A stretch of DNA of 64,000 nt from Amyelois transitella (Eukaryota; Arthropoda; Insecta; Lepidoptera; Pyralidae). The stretch spans positions 6,699,001 through 6,763,000 of the forward strand of contig NC_083507.1 of the NCBI RefSeq assembly GCF_032362555.1. Direction: 5' to 3'. Positions 9,143 to 21,800 of the stretch are shown in pieces. Every line of letters begins with the position of its first letter. Positions within the stretch are counted from its first letter, which is position 1. The notes under the pieces are model-generated. The model ran no database searches. It worked only from the letters and a program-made list of their open reading frames with translations, and was not told the DNA's origin. The position numbers were made by a program, and so were the translations under genes.

Positions 9143-12100
9143 TTAGTCTTCTTTCTTCTTAGATAACATTTTCTTTCTTTGAGCCAACATATGACCATAA
9201 AGAACAGGGAATAAGGGAATGTACAAACTCATAATGGCGACGATGAAATAATAATAGTTGAAAATAAAATTCCACGCATTTGGAAAAGAAATTGTATACA
9301 AATTCTTTTCCGCGACCTCTTCCAAAGAATGGTACATACATAACAGCTCGCCTGTTATTCCAATAGGGTATAATATTATGAACGTGGAATACCTGAGAAC
9401 AAAAAATATATAATAAATACTAAGTATACGAAAAGAGAGCATATGGAGTATGAATACCTATCATACATTAAAGTTTTCTATATGACCATGAAGTAAATTC
9501 TTAAACCATTATGATGTCATAACTAAAGTCTAGCGTCTAAGGAAACAGACTTTAAAAAGCGTGGTGCACAGGCGCGCATCCTACCGCGGCCATGTACCTT
9601 AATAACCCTTTTGAGTTATGTTATACTCACGAATGCTCTTAAGGTGAGAAAAAACATTATGAGGAAACCTGCACATTCAAACAACTGGACGTCCTACCAT
9701 GATTCAATATGGATTAGTTCACCTATGGATTCCCCGACAAGATTATAAACGTCAAACGGAAGCCGCTTCGTATAAAAACCTGACTTAATCACTCATGGTT
9801 ATAGATGAACCAGAAAGTTGAGGGAGTTGAGGATGCAATCGGGACTAGTTATGACCTAATTTAAGGTACTGAAAACAAATGAAAAAACGTTTGATAAAAC
9901 ACTATTTATGAGAAAACAATACCTACCTAAGGAATAATAACGGCTGTGGGACTGCGCCGATAAGATTCAGCGTGTAGTATGCGTATCGTATAATTTCAGT
10001 GACGGACCACGCCAGTATACAAAGCGGCAGGCCGGGACTGACTGTAGAGCCGTGTGCAGACAGTAAGATGCCGCACACCACGAACACGCGAGAGTAGACT
10101 TGCACCAGCACTATGAACACTCCCGAAGGTACCAATCCTATGGCAGCATGGAGAATCTGGAAAATTTAATTACCAAGTAAATAAAAAACGGAATATGTAA
10201 GACTTTGAATTGGATGGATTTTAGGATGGGTCATAATCATACAGACGTCTTAAAAATCATTCATGATCAACTGCTGTATTTTAAACTGGTAATGGTAAAA
10301 ATACACTATGTGTTTAATAAAAAAAATGTGTTCAACCTGGTGTGTGATTAAATCTGGATTGGCAATAATATCTCAGTACAAAAAAAATGTAGCGCATGAA
10401 CACAGCACATGAACATGAGCAAATAAATGTTTGAGCGTAAAAAGTTTGGAAAAGAACATTGACACCTATCTACCAAGTTCATCAGTTTTTTTAAGAAACG
10501 ATAGTTTACTTCGACAATTATCGCAAATACCTTTACAACATACACATTACAAATGCGTATCGTAGCAAAAGGCGTGGTGGACGGGTGATCATGCCAGATG
10601 TCAATGGACACTAAAACGCGCAACTTGATTTTTATCGCATAGTTTTTTTTATAACGCAGTCCGAAAATAGATTATTTTTTGCTACGACTTAGCAGATACG
10701 TCATGGTCAAGAATAACCAAACCAGATCACCAGATATAAATTCATACAATATCCTACTAAGCAGATAATGATGTTTAGAAAAAATCATTCTCTGCTTAGA
10801 AGGTACATACACAAATCGGATTATTCATGCAGAGGTATTTACTACTTATTACAAAGTGTAAGATATTCTATTAGTAACTTAGCTACTATAGATATATTAA
10901 TGGTAAATACCAATTAATATAACAAAAATATATTCTTCAGAAAAACTTCTTTAAATAACCTATTAAAAATAAATGTTTTTTGTTCAAAAAAAATCTCAAT
11001 TCTAGGGTTTAACTTTATGTTCGAGCGAGTGTAACAGCAGCGGGTGGCTACGCTTGCTTGGAAAGTAACTTGAACTTGAAAAAACTTGATAGAAATGGTT
11101 TAGGAGAAAGTGTGAATTTGCTATTTAAATTAGATTTTAATAGGTAAGTAACATTTAAAAACCTTCTCAGGCATATTTTAGATTAGTAGGACTTCTGACC
11201 AGTATAATATCAACGGACAAATAATAAAAATATATAATCATAAAATCAATTATAGTTTAGCTGCTACAATGTCACACACAAAGATAATGTAGTTTGGACA
11301 CTATGCAAGATGATTGCAATACTGGAATTTGAACTCAATAGGTACTGAATATTTTGGACTCTGACATAGCTCTAAAACCACCAAGGCGCGTCTCCCAACT
11401 TATCATATTAATCTTCTAATTAGGTAGGTACCAACTTACCTTTCTAATTCTTAAAAATAACACAAGAGGCGAAGATGTGTATATGTGTGGGGTTGTTACT
11501 ATTTTACAAAGCAAGCATCTTCTGATCATCTTCTTTCATTCAAATAGACTCAATCTATTTGAATGAAACTTTATAGTAATTTAAATCCAGGAGTGATTTT
11601 ATTTTTATAATTCTCTGAGAGATTGTGTAACCATGGATCCAATACGGGTAAGGTTTACCTGCATATTTGCGGAGCTCAGATGGGAGTCGCTTCGTGTAAA
11701 AACTCAACCAATCCAGGATCCATGGTCAAAGGCATACCCCGGTCCAGAGAGGTGAGACTGGACTTAAGCCAGTAGAAAGAAGTTTTTTATAATTGTCTGC
11801 TTGTTACTAATCATCCTACTATTATAAAAATAAAATTACGTATTCGATGTCTCAAACACACAGTGACAATTTAATATTCTTCACAAATACAATGCAAACG
11901 CGCGTGTCAAAGATCAAAATATTAACATAAGTTTACATAATGTTTGTTTTTGCCGCATGTGTAAGAAAATGACCTTTACGACGATACAAGAAACTGTTAT
12001 AAAGAATGAATGACTGATGACTAAGTTAAATTTTTACATCTTAATGACGACGAATCAATATGAAAATGTCGTAGTTAAATACCTACTTAGGCAGTAGGTA

Positions 12101-14225
12101 CACGAGATAATTTTATAGGTTTTCCTTTCATACCTAAACAGACACGAATATTAAACCGCGTTGAGAGTCAATCCCGGACCAGTTAGGCAGCACGGATTCA
12201 ATTTAGTCAATTTTTATTAATTCTATTTTTTATCAGTGAGTATATAGGTATAAGATTATTTAGTCAATTTTTTTAATTCTATTTTTTATCAGTGACTATA
12301 TAAGATTAATTTTGATTTGAATGTTAGTAGTTTGGAGCATCTGAAATATAATTTTTACTTAGGAAAATAATCTACTTAGACAAATTGCAAATTATTTTTT
12401 CGATTCTAACCGTATAGCTCTTTCATTCAATTCTTCTAGTAGGACTAGGAGGAGAAATAAATCTGTTAAATTCTACCACCTACTTAATATGATAAAATAA
12501 ACAATTCTGACCTACTAGTAGAAATTAACAGGAAAAAAATATATTTTTTTCCACATATTTTTATACCCCTACATATTTACTACTTGTGATTTATAATATA
12601 ATGCGTTTTATTAATGGATTTAATAATGGAATCTTCTAATCTTTTCTGGAACCTCTTCTGTTTGACATCATTCAGCTAACAAGCTAACCACAATTTAGTT
12701 CAGGGTTATGATTATGGTTAACTAGGCTTGATTTTACATAAGTAGTGTGTGTAAAAAAATTGGTAAACAGACACATACACTAGCTGTCCCGGCATACATT
12801 GTTTTACCATATAAATAATTTTTAAGTAATTTCTTGTTAAAAAAAAAATGTTAAGGGTGGGCCAACCCTTATAACTAAGGGGTATGAAAAAAGATTTTGG
12901 CCGATTCTCAGACCATCTCAATGCAAGATTTCAGGAAAATCTATCAAGTCATTTCGGAGGAGTACAGGAATGAACATTGTGACATGAGAATTTTATATAT
13001 ATTACTATATATACATATAACTATTATTATAATATATAAATTGGGACATATATAATAAATATTATATATGTCCCAATTTATCCCAATTTATTATTTATAT
13101 TTAAATTATCATATATAATATTTATTATATATGTCCCAATCAGAATATATAAATCGCAGTATTATGTTACAGCTTGCAGTTTAAAACAAAAGGGCTGTTT
13201 TGTATTGCAGCTAATGGCTGTATTTTTGTTAAGAAATGTTCAACAAAATGACTGCTCACATTTAGCCTCATTGTACTCATTCTACTGAATATAAAGTTTT
13301 TTTATAGCATATAGCATTTTATCTCATCTGCCATGACCACTTTTCTTGCAGATTTCCATCAAAGTATCAAAATGTTGTTATTAATATCTCCAATGTTTCA
13401 CAATAGTGCTCTGTTCATTAAAAAGAATCAAGACCAAGAAATCAAGTCCGAGCAGGATGGCGACGCACTGTGGATGCCCTCTGCCCCAGCTAGGGGACAT
13501 AGGACCTTAAATGTAAACGAAAAACATTAAAAAGAATAGGTACTTACCTCTAAAACAGCAGCATTCTGAAATATGATAACTGTGGTTTTGATTTCTGGCC
13601 AAAAAGTGTCCAATGTTCCTCTATTCAAAAAATGTATAGCAGAACTTAACAGCAAATATGTCCAACTGGAATGAGAATTTATGCAAGCTTTATTTAAATA
13701 AATAAATATATTGTAAAACCATTTAACATTTACACCCTGCTAGCTAATATTATTAAAGTGAGCATAATCCCAGTTATAAATATATAAACAAAATTTATTT
13801 AAATTTAAAAATACATAGGAAAAAAATATTTTAAATAATGTTTGTAACTACTATCATACAATACCTACAATCGAGCCTATGTAAAGGTAATGCTAACTTT
13901 TATATGGTGAAAGTTACCACATCATCATCACAGATTAAGTGAACCTTGTACCTACCTTATAAAAATTGAAATTATTAGTGCAAATTATCATTTTCTAAAA
14001 AATTTTTAACTATAGGAACACAATATTTCAGAAATGCTTTCTATAAATTATTGAGTGGGTAAAATATTTTTGTCGGTACTACAGAAGTACAAAATATTTT
14101 TAATTCTAGGTACGTGTGATAATGACTTACCCGATAGTTTGTATTCCATTATATGTTATAAGGTAGAGTTTTCCAATACCTGAAGGTTCTGATCTTTTCG
14201 TCTTCTTGGTTACTTTCTCAGTCAT
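9143..14225 (-). CDS. HACD: Very-long-chain (3R)-3-hydroxyacyl-CoA dehydratase, 230 aa
   Basis: Third step of very-long-chain fatty acid elongation in the ER: removes water from 3-hydroxyacyl-CoA. Coding exons (minus strand): 14225-14131, 13665-13548, 10156-9927 and 9392-9143. All borders are GT/AG, and the total of 693 nt divides by 3. Exon 1 begins MTEKVTKKTKRSEPSGIGKL. Exon 4 holds the family's catalytic Tyr and Glu, seven residues apart in YPIGITGE, followed by FNYYYFIVAIMSLYIPLFP and the terminal transmembrane region. The protein is very hydrophobic, as expected for a multi-pass PTPLA/Phs1 family member. The C-terminus ends KKED, which fits a dilysine (KKXX) ER-retrieval signal. The 3.4 kb intron 2 carries a Helitron and AT-rich palindromes. 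It is transcribed away from the golgin gene, with 1.6 kb between the two start codons. Confidence 0.95.
9640..9830. repeat. Dispersed repeat family B copy in HACD intron 3
   Basis: Contains TATGAGGAAACCTGCACATT, then GACGTCAAACGGAAGCCGCTTCG-like sequence and AAAAACCTGACTTA. The same ordered blocks occur near 5735-5900 and 11620-11770, so this is a copy of a dispersed, probably retro-derived, repeat. Family name unknown to me. Confidence 0.55.
10157..12200. other. HACD intron 2, proximal part
   Basis: Non-coding AT-rich intron. About 11620-11770 is a copy of dispersed repeat family B (CAGATGGGAGTCGCTTCGTG, then CATGGTCAAAGGCATACC). Confidence 0.55.
12201..12310. repeat. Tandem duplication, period 57 bp
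   Basis: The block starting TTAGTCAATTTTT at 12203 and running through TTTTTTATCAGTGA recurs from 12260 with small differences. Two copies only; located in HACD intron 2. Confidence 0.7.
12780..13003 (-). mobile_element. Non-autonomous Helitron, second subfamily
   Basis: Minus-strand 3' end is CCGGGACAGCTAG|T (ctag at 12780-12783). The body contains the conserved stretches GGGTATGAAAAAAGATTTTGG and CCGATTCTCAGACC, and the 5' side is AAAATTCTCATGTCACAAT. The whole body is shared with the plus-strand copy at 46842-47061. Lies in HACD intron 2. Confidence 0.75.
13004..13145. repeat. AT-rich palindromic cluster
   Basis: Contains a near-perfect palindrome with arms GGGACATATATAATA and its complement around AATATT (about 13042-13073), followed by a second copy of one arm ending ATATATGTCCCAAT at 13125-13140. 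Expected to form a cruciform or RNA hairpin. Non-coding, HACD intron 2. Confidence 0.7.
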
Positions 14226-14773
14226 GATTTATTTTTGTCTATCTTCTTGGCGCACGGATTGAGTACCTAATTATAAGGAACAATTTTTTATAGATGCCTA
14301 GCCTGCTATTATATTTATGAGCTTTTATTGAATTGTTTAGCGTCAATTAATTATTTGAATAACCTTCACCTTGCTATTGTACGTACAGATAGCTACAACC
14401 AAAGAGAATATAAAAATATAACCACTACGTTTTAGCTACAACTAAACTAACCACTACCTACGTAACAACGGTACCTACGGAATGAAAAAACTAAATGCAC
14501 TTGTTTGTGTTGTGTAAGTAAACTTCATTGAATGACATGAGTGAATCGTTAAAAAGAATTACGATGAGTGATTCAATCATTTCAATGATTCATGAATATA
14601 TTATTATCTTTAAATCAGAACTAGTAAAACGAGACTAACTCTGTTTTTGAAGCCAAAACCACTGAACCGATTTTAATAAAATTTGGTACAGAGATAAAGT
14701 TGACCCTTAGGAAGAACATTAGGAAGAACTTAAAAGCACATAGGCTATATTTTATTTCGAAAGAAAGAGTAAG

Positions 14774-14860
14774 TGCCGTGTGGTTCCCGGCACCAATATA
14801 AAAAGAATAGGACCACTCCATCTCGTTTCCATGGATATCGTAAAAGGCGATGGGCTTAAG
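14774..14860 (+). mobile_element. LINE-derived short repeat, 5' head only
   Basis: Begins GTGCCGTGTGGTTCCCGGCA, continues AATAGGACCACTCCATCTC and TGGATATCGTAAAAGGCGA, then diverges. Because the head is also the head of the RTE-like LINE, this could be a remnant of either. Confidence 0.75.
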
Positions 14861-15094
14861 CCGGAGTAAAAAGCGTGAGGTGCTTGATGTAGTAAATATT
14901 AAAATCATTCTATTAGCATATATTTATGACAAGAGAGTTATGAAAATGAAGTAAAATGCACCCCACGCTTTTTAGTCCAATTTAAATTGTTTTGTTTATA
15001 AATTTAATTTTGTTATAATTTTAATCGGAGGTAATTGACTATAACTAATTGTTCGACTTGCTACTACTGTTTTATAATTCATTTGTAATTAATT

Positions 15095-15215
15095 TTTATT
15101 TTCTATTTTTTAGTTCGATTAGCAACAAAAGCGTAGTTTTTTAGATTTTTTTAAACTATTATTTATTTTCTATTTTTTAGTTCGATTAGCAATAAAAGCG
15201 TAGTTTTCAGTTTTT
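15095..15215. repeat. Tandem duplication, period 67 bp
   Basis: TTCTATTTTTTAGTTCGATT followed by AGCAACAAAAGCGTAG starts at 15101 and recurs at 15168 with one change (AATAAAAGCG). Lies between the HACD and golgin promoters. Confidence 0.75.
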
Positions 15216-15825
15216 TTATACGATTATTTTTTGGAAGTTAACACTTCTAGTATAACTATCTTACTAGAGTAACTCCGAGAGTGCAGGCATGCGCGCGCAG
15301 ATCGCGTGCTAGCTCTATCTCTCTTACTCTCCTACGAAGGATCTAAAAATGAATTTATTAATCCTGGCAGTTTTAATAAGGATAATGAGAAACCCTTATC
15401 AAAATATTGCATTGTCATCGGTCCTTGATACGTGTGCAAAGTTCCAAGTTGATCAGACGTTTAGAAACCAGTGAAAATTAAGCTCAAAGATTCCGTTACA
15501 TACATACAACCCAAGCTAATAAAAGCGTAGTAAAAACTCGACACTGGCAAAAATGAGCTCATAAAAAAAGTTTGATTGCCACAAGAAAGGAAAGAAAAAA
15601 AAAGACATTACGTCATCTGTCATTGTCATTTCAAATTGTCATGTCATATCATCATCACTACATCATGTATGTCATCTTGCATTGTAGCAGAGACGACCTA
15701 TTTTTTAAGTTTATTCTAAGAAAGAATTGATTTAGTTGTTAAATAGTTCCCCATAATCGTACTATTTGTAATAAACACATGGAGGAAGCTAAACATTCGT
15801 TTATATTCGCATTTGAAGCATAACA

Positions 15826-18800
15826 ATGTTTAAAAAGCTTAAAGACAAGTTAGCTGAGGAAGTAAAGTCTTCACCTCAACGTATCCAACAATTTGCCCAA
15901 GCTGCGCAGGTAGGTGGCAGTTATCGTAGTCTCATTTCATTGTTTACTTATGTCATTGCTATTTTTTCCACTTCTCACCTGATCATATTAAATTGATTGG
16001 TAGAATTTTTTTTTGTATTAAGTTGGCCCATTGTGCTTTACAGATTAATTAACTCCTGGCCAGCAGATCTAATTGATAGTATTACAAAATAAATCATTTA
16101 AAAATACCTCAAAAGGCATTTTTTAAACAACCTGTCCCTGTTGCGATATAAATACACTAAGTTACAAGTTTTGGTGAGAATTCGTAGGTGTTTATGCTCT
16201 TGTTGCTTGGTTTATATCAGTGTAATAAAAAAACCTTGTTGGATTGACAAACCCTTCGTGGTTTAAAATCAACAGATCTTTTAATTAAATTGCTAACAAG
16301 TTAATTAACTTATATAATCTTAACCCTTAACCACCTACCATACGTCTCACAGATCCTGTTGATATCATTATTGTGAATATTTTTGCGCCGGAGTGTTGTA
16401 TCGACTCGTTCATTCCTGTAGTACCGCATAACGGCTCGTCAAGATTAGAAGTGTGCGCGTTTGTCTCAGGTGAGTAGTTAAATACCAGAGTAGGTCTGAC
16501 AGACCCCTGTTAGGAGGTTATGTTATATTTTTTTGTTATGTATATTTGTTTTTAGTTTTAGTTATAGTTTCTTAGGGACGCTGTAATTGAGCGGTGGTTG
16601 GAAAATAATTTATCAGACAATGAAAAAATACCAAATGACAAATGCAACGACGTGGAGCCAGTCGAAATTAGTCACGTTCCAGAAGAAAGTTGTGCGTCTG
16701 ATTCCGAGTGCCATATGTGCCAAAACAAAATAAGGTAGTCATCACTGTTTCAAGCATGCACCATTCTCCAGGTGTCAACGAAGTGACGAAGAAACCGGAG
16801 ATCATATTATTTTATAACCAAACCAAAATTGGAGTGTATCTACTAGACCAAAGGTGCTCGAATTAGTCGTCGCTTTCGTAGGTGGCCATTGGCAATATTG
16901 TACTGATTACTTGATATTTCTTGCCTCAAATTGCTATGTTTTGGACCTGTCTGTGTAGACACTAGGACAAAAGTTTGAAAGCAGGTTCAAGTTTTTGAAG
17001 AAACTTGCTGAACAGCTAATAAGACCGCATATGGCACGTGAAATTGCAACGAGATATACGTGTTAGCATACAATGCATACTCCAGATCAGCGTGGCCCCT
17101 CCAGCAGCTGTTCCATGCATCAGCACTGCTGAAGAGAGATTATCAGGTCGTTAGAATTGTTCTACTTGTGAAAGCAAAAAGAAACGCAAGACACAATACA
17201 TGTGTTTCGAATGCAAAGCGTCCATTTGCCTTGAATGCTCAAATAAAATTTGTTCTAATTGTCGCGAAAAGCTCTAAATTTGGCGTCTGCAATTTTGTTT
17301 AATTAATTATTTTATTGAGAGTTTTTATTTTTTTTTAAATTCCTTATTAATTGAATTATAAAAAAAATATAAGAATAATTGCCTATTACTTTAAATATTT
17401 TTTGTGGATGTAATTTTCTAGAACAGTTAGAAAGTTAACCGTAAATAAGAGATAATGCCAATTATTGAAGTTAAAAAAAAATTATTGTTGAAAAAATAGG
17501 AACATGAAAATGTTCCTATTTTTTTAATGAAGAGAATAATAATGCACCAAACATAATTTTTATTCAAGTTTATATCTTTACATAATATTTAACAAAAAAA
17601 AATTTTTTTGTTCTGGGTTCCCTCAGACGTATGGTAAGTGGTCGTGTGACAAAAATATATGCTAGGTGGTTAAGGGTTAAATAGTGTAAAGACTTGTGTT
17701 TACACGTTTTCACAACATTTGTTTGTTTTAAAATGTATGTTCAGTTACTGTGTCCAGATTTTCATACCACATTATGTTAATATATCTTCTTTTGTTACAG
17801 GCCGCTGTTACATCAGCATCAAGCAGTATATCTGATATCACTAATAATGACCTATTTTCTATCGGAGATAATGGTGAGATATCATCAAATATAGTATGAT
17901 AGGGAAACATTATATTTTGAGAATTGATAGTGTTTTTGTTTTACAAATCATTTATGTATAAAAAGGAAGATATTTTTAGTTTACATGTTAAAAAAGTGGC
18001 AAGTTTGTTTGCTTAGCACTGCCAGGCTATCTTACTGTGAGGGTTAAAACCTGACTTAGGCAGCTGAACTAGTTCATAATGCAGGGCAGGCCATAATTTT
18101 GTGTAATTACCACTTGTGTATTGGCTCATAGGCCTACCCTGAGCTCATCTCTTGGATTGTTGAAACTGGAAGAAATAAAAGTATGATGATTTCAATTTGC
18201 CTTCACAAAGTTAAGACAAAGGATCTCAAATTTTTTTAATGTGTATCATGAATGTAATTTTTGATAAAATAATTTGTAGATAGTCAACAGTCACGTGCTC
18301 CCACAAGAACACCCACGTCAAGTCAAAATACATTCCAAGAGGTACCTCTTTTTCAGCCATCAGGCTCACAAACTGTTACTGAGGACTTTGGCACCCGTGA
18401 CATAATGGTAAGAAAATGTATAACATACATATAATCATGTCTATATCAATTGTAGGGAAGACATAGCCAACAGTCTTAATAAGTTGTGTAGGCCATGTCC
18501 AGCTGTTTGGCAAAATTCAAATAGTGACAGGTAGCCCACCATATTAAAGAAGAATCCCAAGTTTATAAGCCTATCCCTTTAGCCCTCTATCCTTTCCATT
18601 TTTGTCTTTTTCTATGCTAAGAAGAATACAGTTTTCATAATTTTTAATACTTTATTGTACCCACTTAAGAAATTTTATAAAATACTATACTATACATGGA
18701 TAACATTACTAGTGATGGCTTATCTGCAATGTGGATAATCCAATTTTGACAAGACATGAAAGCTGGGTAAACTCTATACATTGTATTACCATGATGGTTA

Positions 18801-21800
18801 CTTTAATTTGTAGTAGAGAAGCTACAAATACTGTATTCGTTTTTTTTATATTGAATAAGGTAATAATGTGTTTATTTTGAAAGCCAAAATCTTTATCAAT
18901 AGATCTGGTAACAATTCTAAAGCAATCCTCAGACCGGAAAAAATGACCCTTAAAGTTTGGCATACCCTTCCATCTCTTTCTTATTGATCAGCTCATTTGA
19001 AAGCGATAATAGGTTTATTGTTTTGACTTGGTTGTTTAATCAATGGTAGCCAGGCATAGGCTTTTAATAATTATAATTTGCAGGATAATCAAAAACAAAG
19101 GAGACTTTCAAACAGTTCTTTTGCAAGTGATGTGTCATTCAGACTCCCAAGTTATGAGAGCCCTTCAGTGTATCATTTGCAGGTAATTATAAATTTTGCA
19201 TCTAACTTTATAAAAAGAAAATATTTGTTTTTGTTTGTAATGGATAAACTCAAAAACTGCTGGTCAACTTTGATAAATTATGCCACAGTGAAAATTAATC
19301 CATAGCTAAAGAAGAATTCTAAGATTTATTTATTTTTATTATTCTATTGTATACAGAAAAAATATAAATGAAACCACGTGTGATTCTCGGTTTTCTTAGA
19401 GCTTTTTTATTCATAAGTCGACGCGTAAAGAATCCGTTACCTACTTTCCAGTCGGACATGGAGATATCTGCAAGTGAAGCAGAAGAAAGAAGTTTCGCTG
19501 GTGGACAAGTTAGCCTGGAACGCGTTACAAAAGATCAACTTTACGCCGCATACAGACGCACTCAAGAACGATACACCAAATACAGGACACAATATGCAAA
19601 CCTTGCACACCATTACAAGCTCTTGGAGAGAGAGAATGCAAAAGCGCGGGTAAGTCCATACCTGTCCATACTAATATTATAAAGTCTGTCTGTCTTGAAC
19701 TCCTTCATGGCGTGACTGAATATAAAAAAAAGTATCAAATATTTTTTACATTATTTCACAGTATTCATTTATACATATCAAGAGACATATGAATGGATAC
19801 TCTTTATTGCACATAATATATTTTTATATTTTACCTAAGGTCATGCGCAAAAGCAGTTTTGACGGTATTTCCCTACGGTATTTCCCTATATATTTCTATT
19901 TAGATAATCCCGAATTCCCGCGCCTTTTGTACGAGCGAGCCATGCACCCAAGAAGCGGTGATTAACTGCGAGATCGCAAGTTATTTAAATTATTTTATTT
20001 TCAGAGTGTACTTGTGGAAACGCAAGACAAAGCTTTGAGGCGAATATCTGAATTACGGGAACAATGTAACCTGGAACAAAGTGCAAAGGTAACATGCCAT
20101 CTTACTTTTGTGTATCATAAGTATACACCACTTGTAAATTTTAAGATTCTTACTTACCTTTTAGTATAATCAATTTTAAAAGTAATTCTTTGTTGTCACA
20201 AATCACTTTTTTTAATTATTTAAGTTCAGCCGGATAGATAGAGCCAACAGACTTGAAAAAACTAAGTAGCCATAGGCTTTATGATAGAATTGAGATTGAA
20301 ATAGGGACAGATTCCTAGTCCATCGCCTGCAAGAGGAATCGAAAGTTTAGAAGCGTATCCCTTAGTCGCCTTTTACGACATCCATGGGAAAGATATGAAT
20401 TGGCTTTGTTCTTAAGTGCCAGAAACCACACAGCACACACTGTACAGGACTTAACTCTTATAACTGCAGACAACTTTGAGGAAGTCAAAAGTTTTAATAC
20501 ATGAAATCACGCCGCTTTCCCGGAGGGTTAGGCAGACACTACTTGCTATAATCCCTGTGAACTTCTTTCATTATCACTCTGCTGTTCTTTCGCCTGAAAT
20601 ATTTCATCACATGTTGTCATTTCCTCCACTTTTTCAAAAACGAATGTTTTTATTTTACTTTATTTCATCTTCATAACCTCATCGTCATTTCGGCATTTGA
20701 TGAGTAATTCATTTATCCTTAATCCACTTTTAAACTCTATAAAATCTGTCAAACAACTAACAATAAATAGATTAAACAGCCAAGATGACGCAAAACATGT
20801 TTGTCTATTTTTTTTTATCTCTAAACTTTTTCTGGTAGTTTCATCAGTCAATTGAGCATTCCTATTTTTTTCTACATATTCATAACTAATTTGTAGATAC
20901 TAGATCCTCATGTAAGGATTTCAGCAATAGGCTATTTGACTGTAATAAAAATATACATTTCTTTTATGTCATCAGTCTTAATATTATTTATTGAAGCGAT
21001 TTGTAATAACGCGATATAAAAATATTGCATTATTTTAACAAAATCCATCTCCGAAAATTGGGGTTTTTTATGCAGCTGTCACGTGACCAAAACGACCGTG
21101 ATTGGCTATTTCTATTATGACGTAAATTAGGCATAAACAGGCTGTGGATCGCACCGTTCCTTGGTGTTCGCTATCATTATCATTTCAAGATTTTATTAGT
21201 GTTTTATCGCTCAGGATTGCTCAGATAACATAGGTATTTAATAATGGAAACCAATTTCGAGAAAGCTGACAGTCGAAACCTACCAAAAGTGGACGCAATA
21301 ATGGTTGGCGTCTTCTTCAAAGACAATCCAGATTTCTATGCTGCCGAATAATAAGAACTTTATCATCGTAAATACTCAAATCAAAGTGGTCTTCACAAAA
21401 ATGAGGACGTGTTTTGGTGATATATCATACGCCAAGCAAGCTGAAACCACTTCTTGCGAATATTCAAATCCATCGGCACAGAAAAAAACAGTTTCGTAGG
21501 AGTTTTTATTGTTGTATTAGTGCATCGAGGTACTGCACAACATTTATAGAAACTCTTTTTAATAATTTTCACACATATGACGTGGCACAAGTTAAATAAA
21601 ACAAGAGAAAATCAAATCTATTCGAAACACCAACAAGCTCTGTATGATATTTATGCGGAATTTACGTCACTGCATGGCCGCCATATTGCTAAAAGTCGCG
21701 TTTTGGATTTGAATATTGCATTTTCTTTTTCGATTTTTTTATAAAATAGCTAAAATAAAGTCAGAAAAGTGTTTTTGTAAGTTGTCCTTGCAAACAAATA

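Larger units (their letters stand above)
14226..15825. other. Divergent intergenic region between HACD and the golgin
   Basis: Contains both 5' flanks. Recognised content: a short-repeat head fragment (about 14774-14860), a tandem duplication (15095-15215), and a GC-richer patch with GCATGCGCGCGCAGATCGCG near 15288. The segment 15640-15825 has a run of CATCATCACTACATCATG and is the likely golgin promoter/5'UTR. No confident TATA box. Confidence 0.5.
16324..17676 (+). mobile_element. piggyBac-like DNA transposon relic, 1353 bp
   Basis: Located in golgin intron 1. Flanked on both sides by TTAA (16320-16323 and 17677-17680), the obligatory piggyBac target, with terminal inverted repeats CCCTTAACCACCTA at the left and TAGGTGGTTAAGGG at the right. 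Inside are out-of-frame pieces of a piggyBac transposase in order. The element is far shorter than an autonomous piggyBac (2.3-2.6 kb), so it is internally deleted. A perfect 15-bp hairpin (AAAAAATAGGAACAT, loop GAAA) sits near its 3' end at 17491-17524. Confidence 0.9.

Noticed and set aside
13333-13530. 65-codon frame next to HACD exon 2
   Set aside because: No homology, opposite strand inside an intron, no splice support.
17060-17302. 80-codon open frame as a host gene
   Set aside because: It is the wrong frame of the piggyBac Cys-rich C-terminal domain; the real frame gives the CSTCE..CFEC..CSNC series.
21393-21590. THAP protein as a host gene
   Set aside because: It is frameshifted, isolated and located between transposon TIRs.
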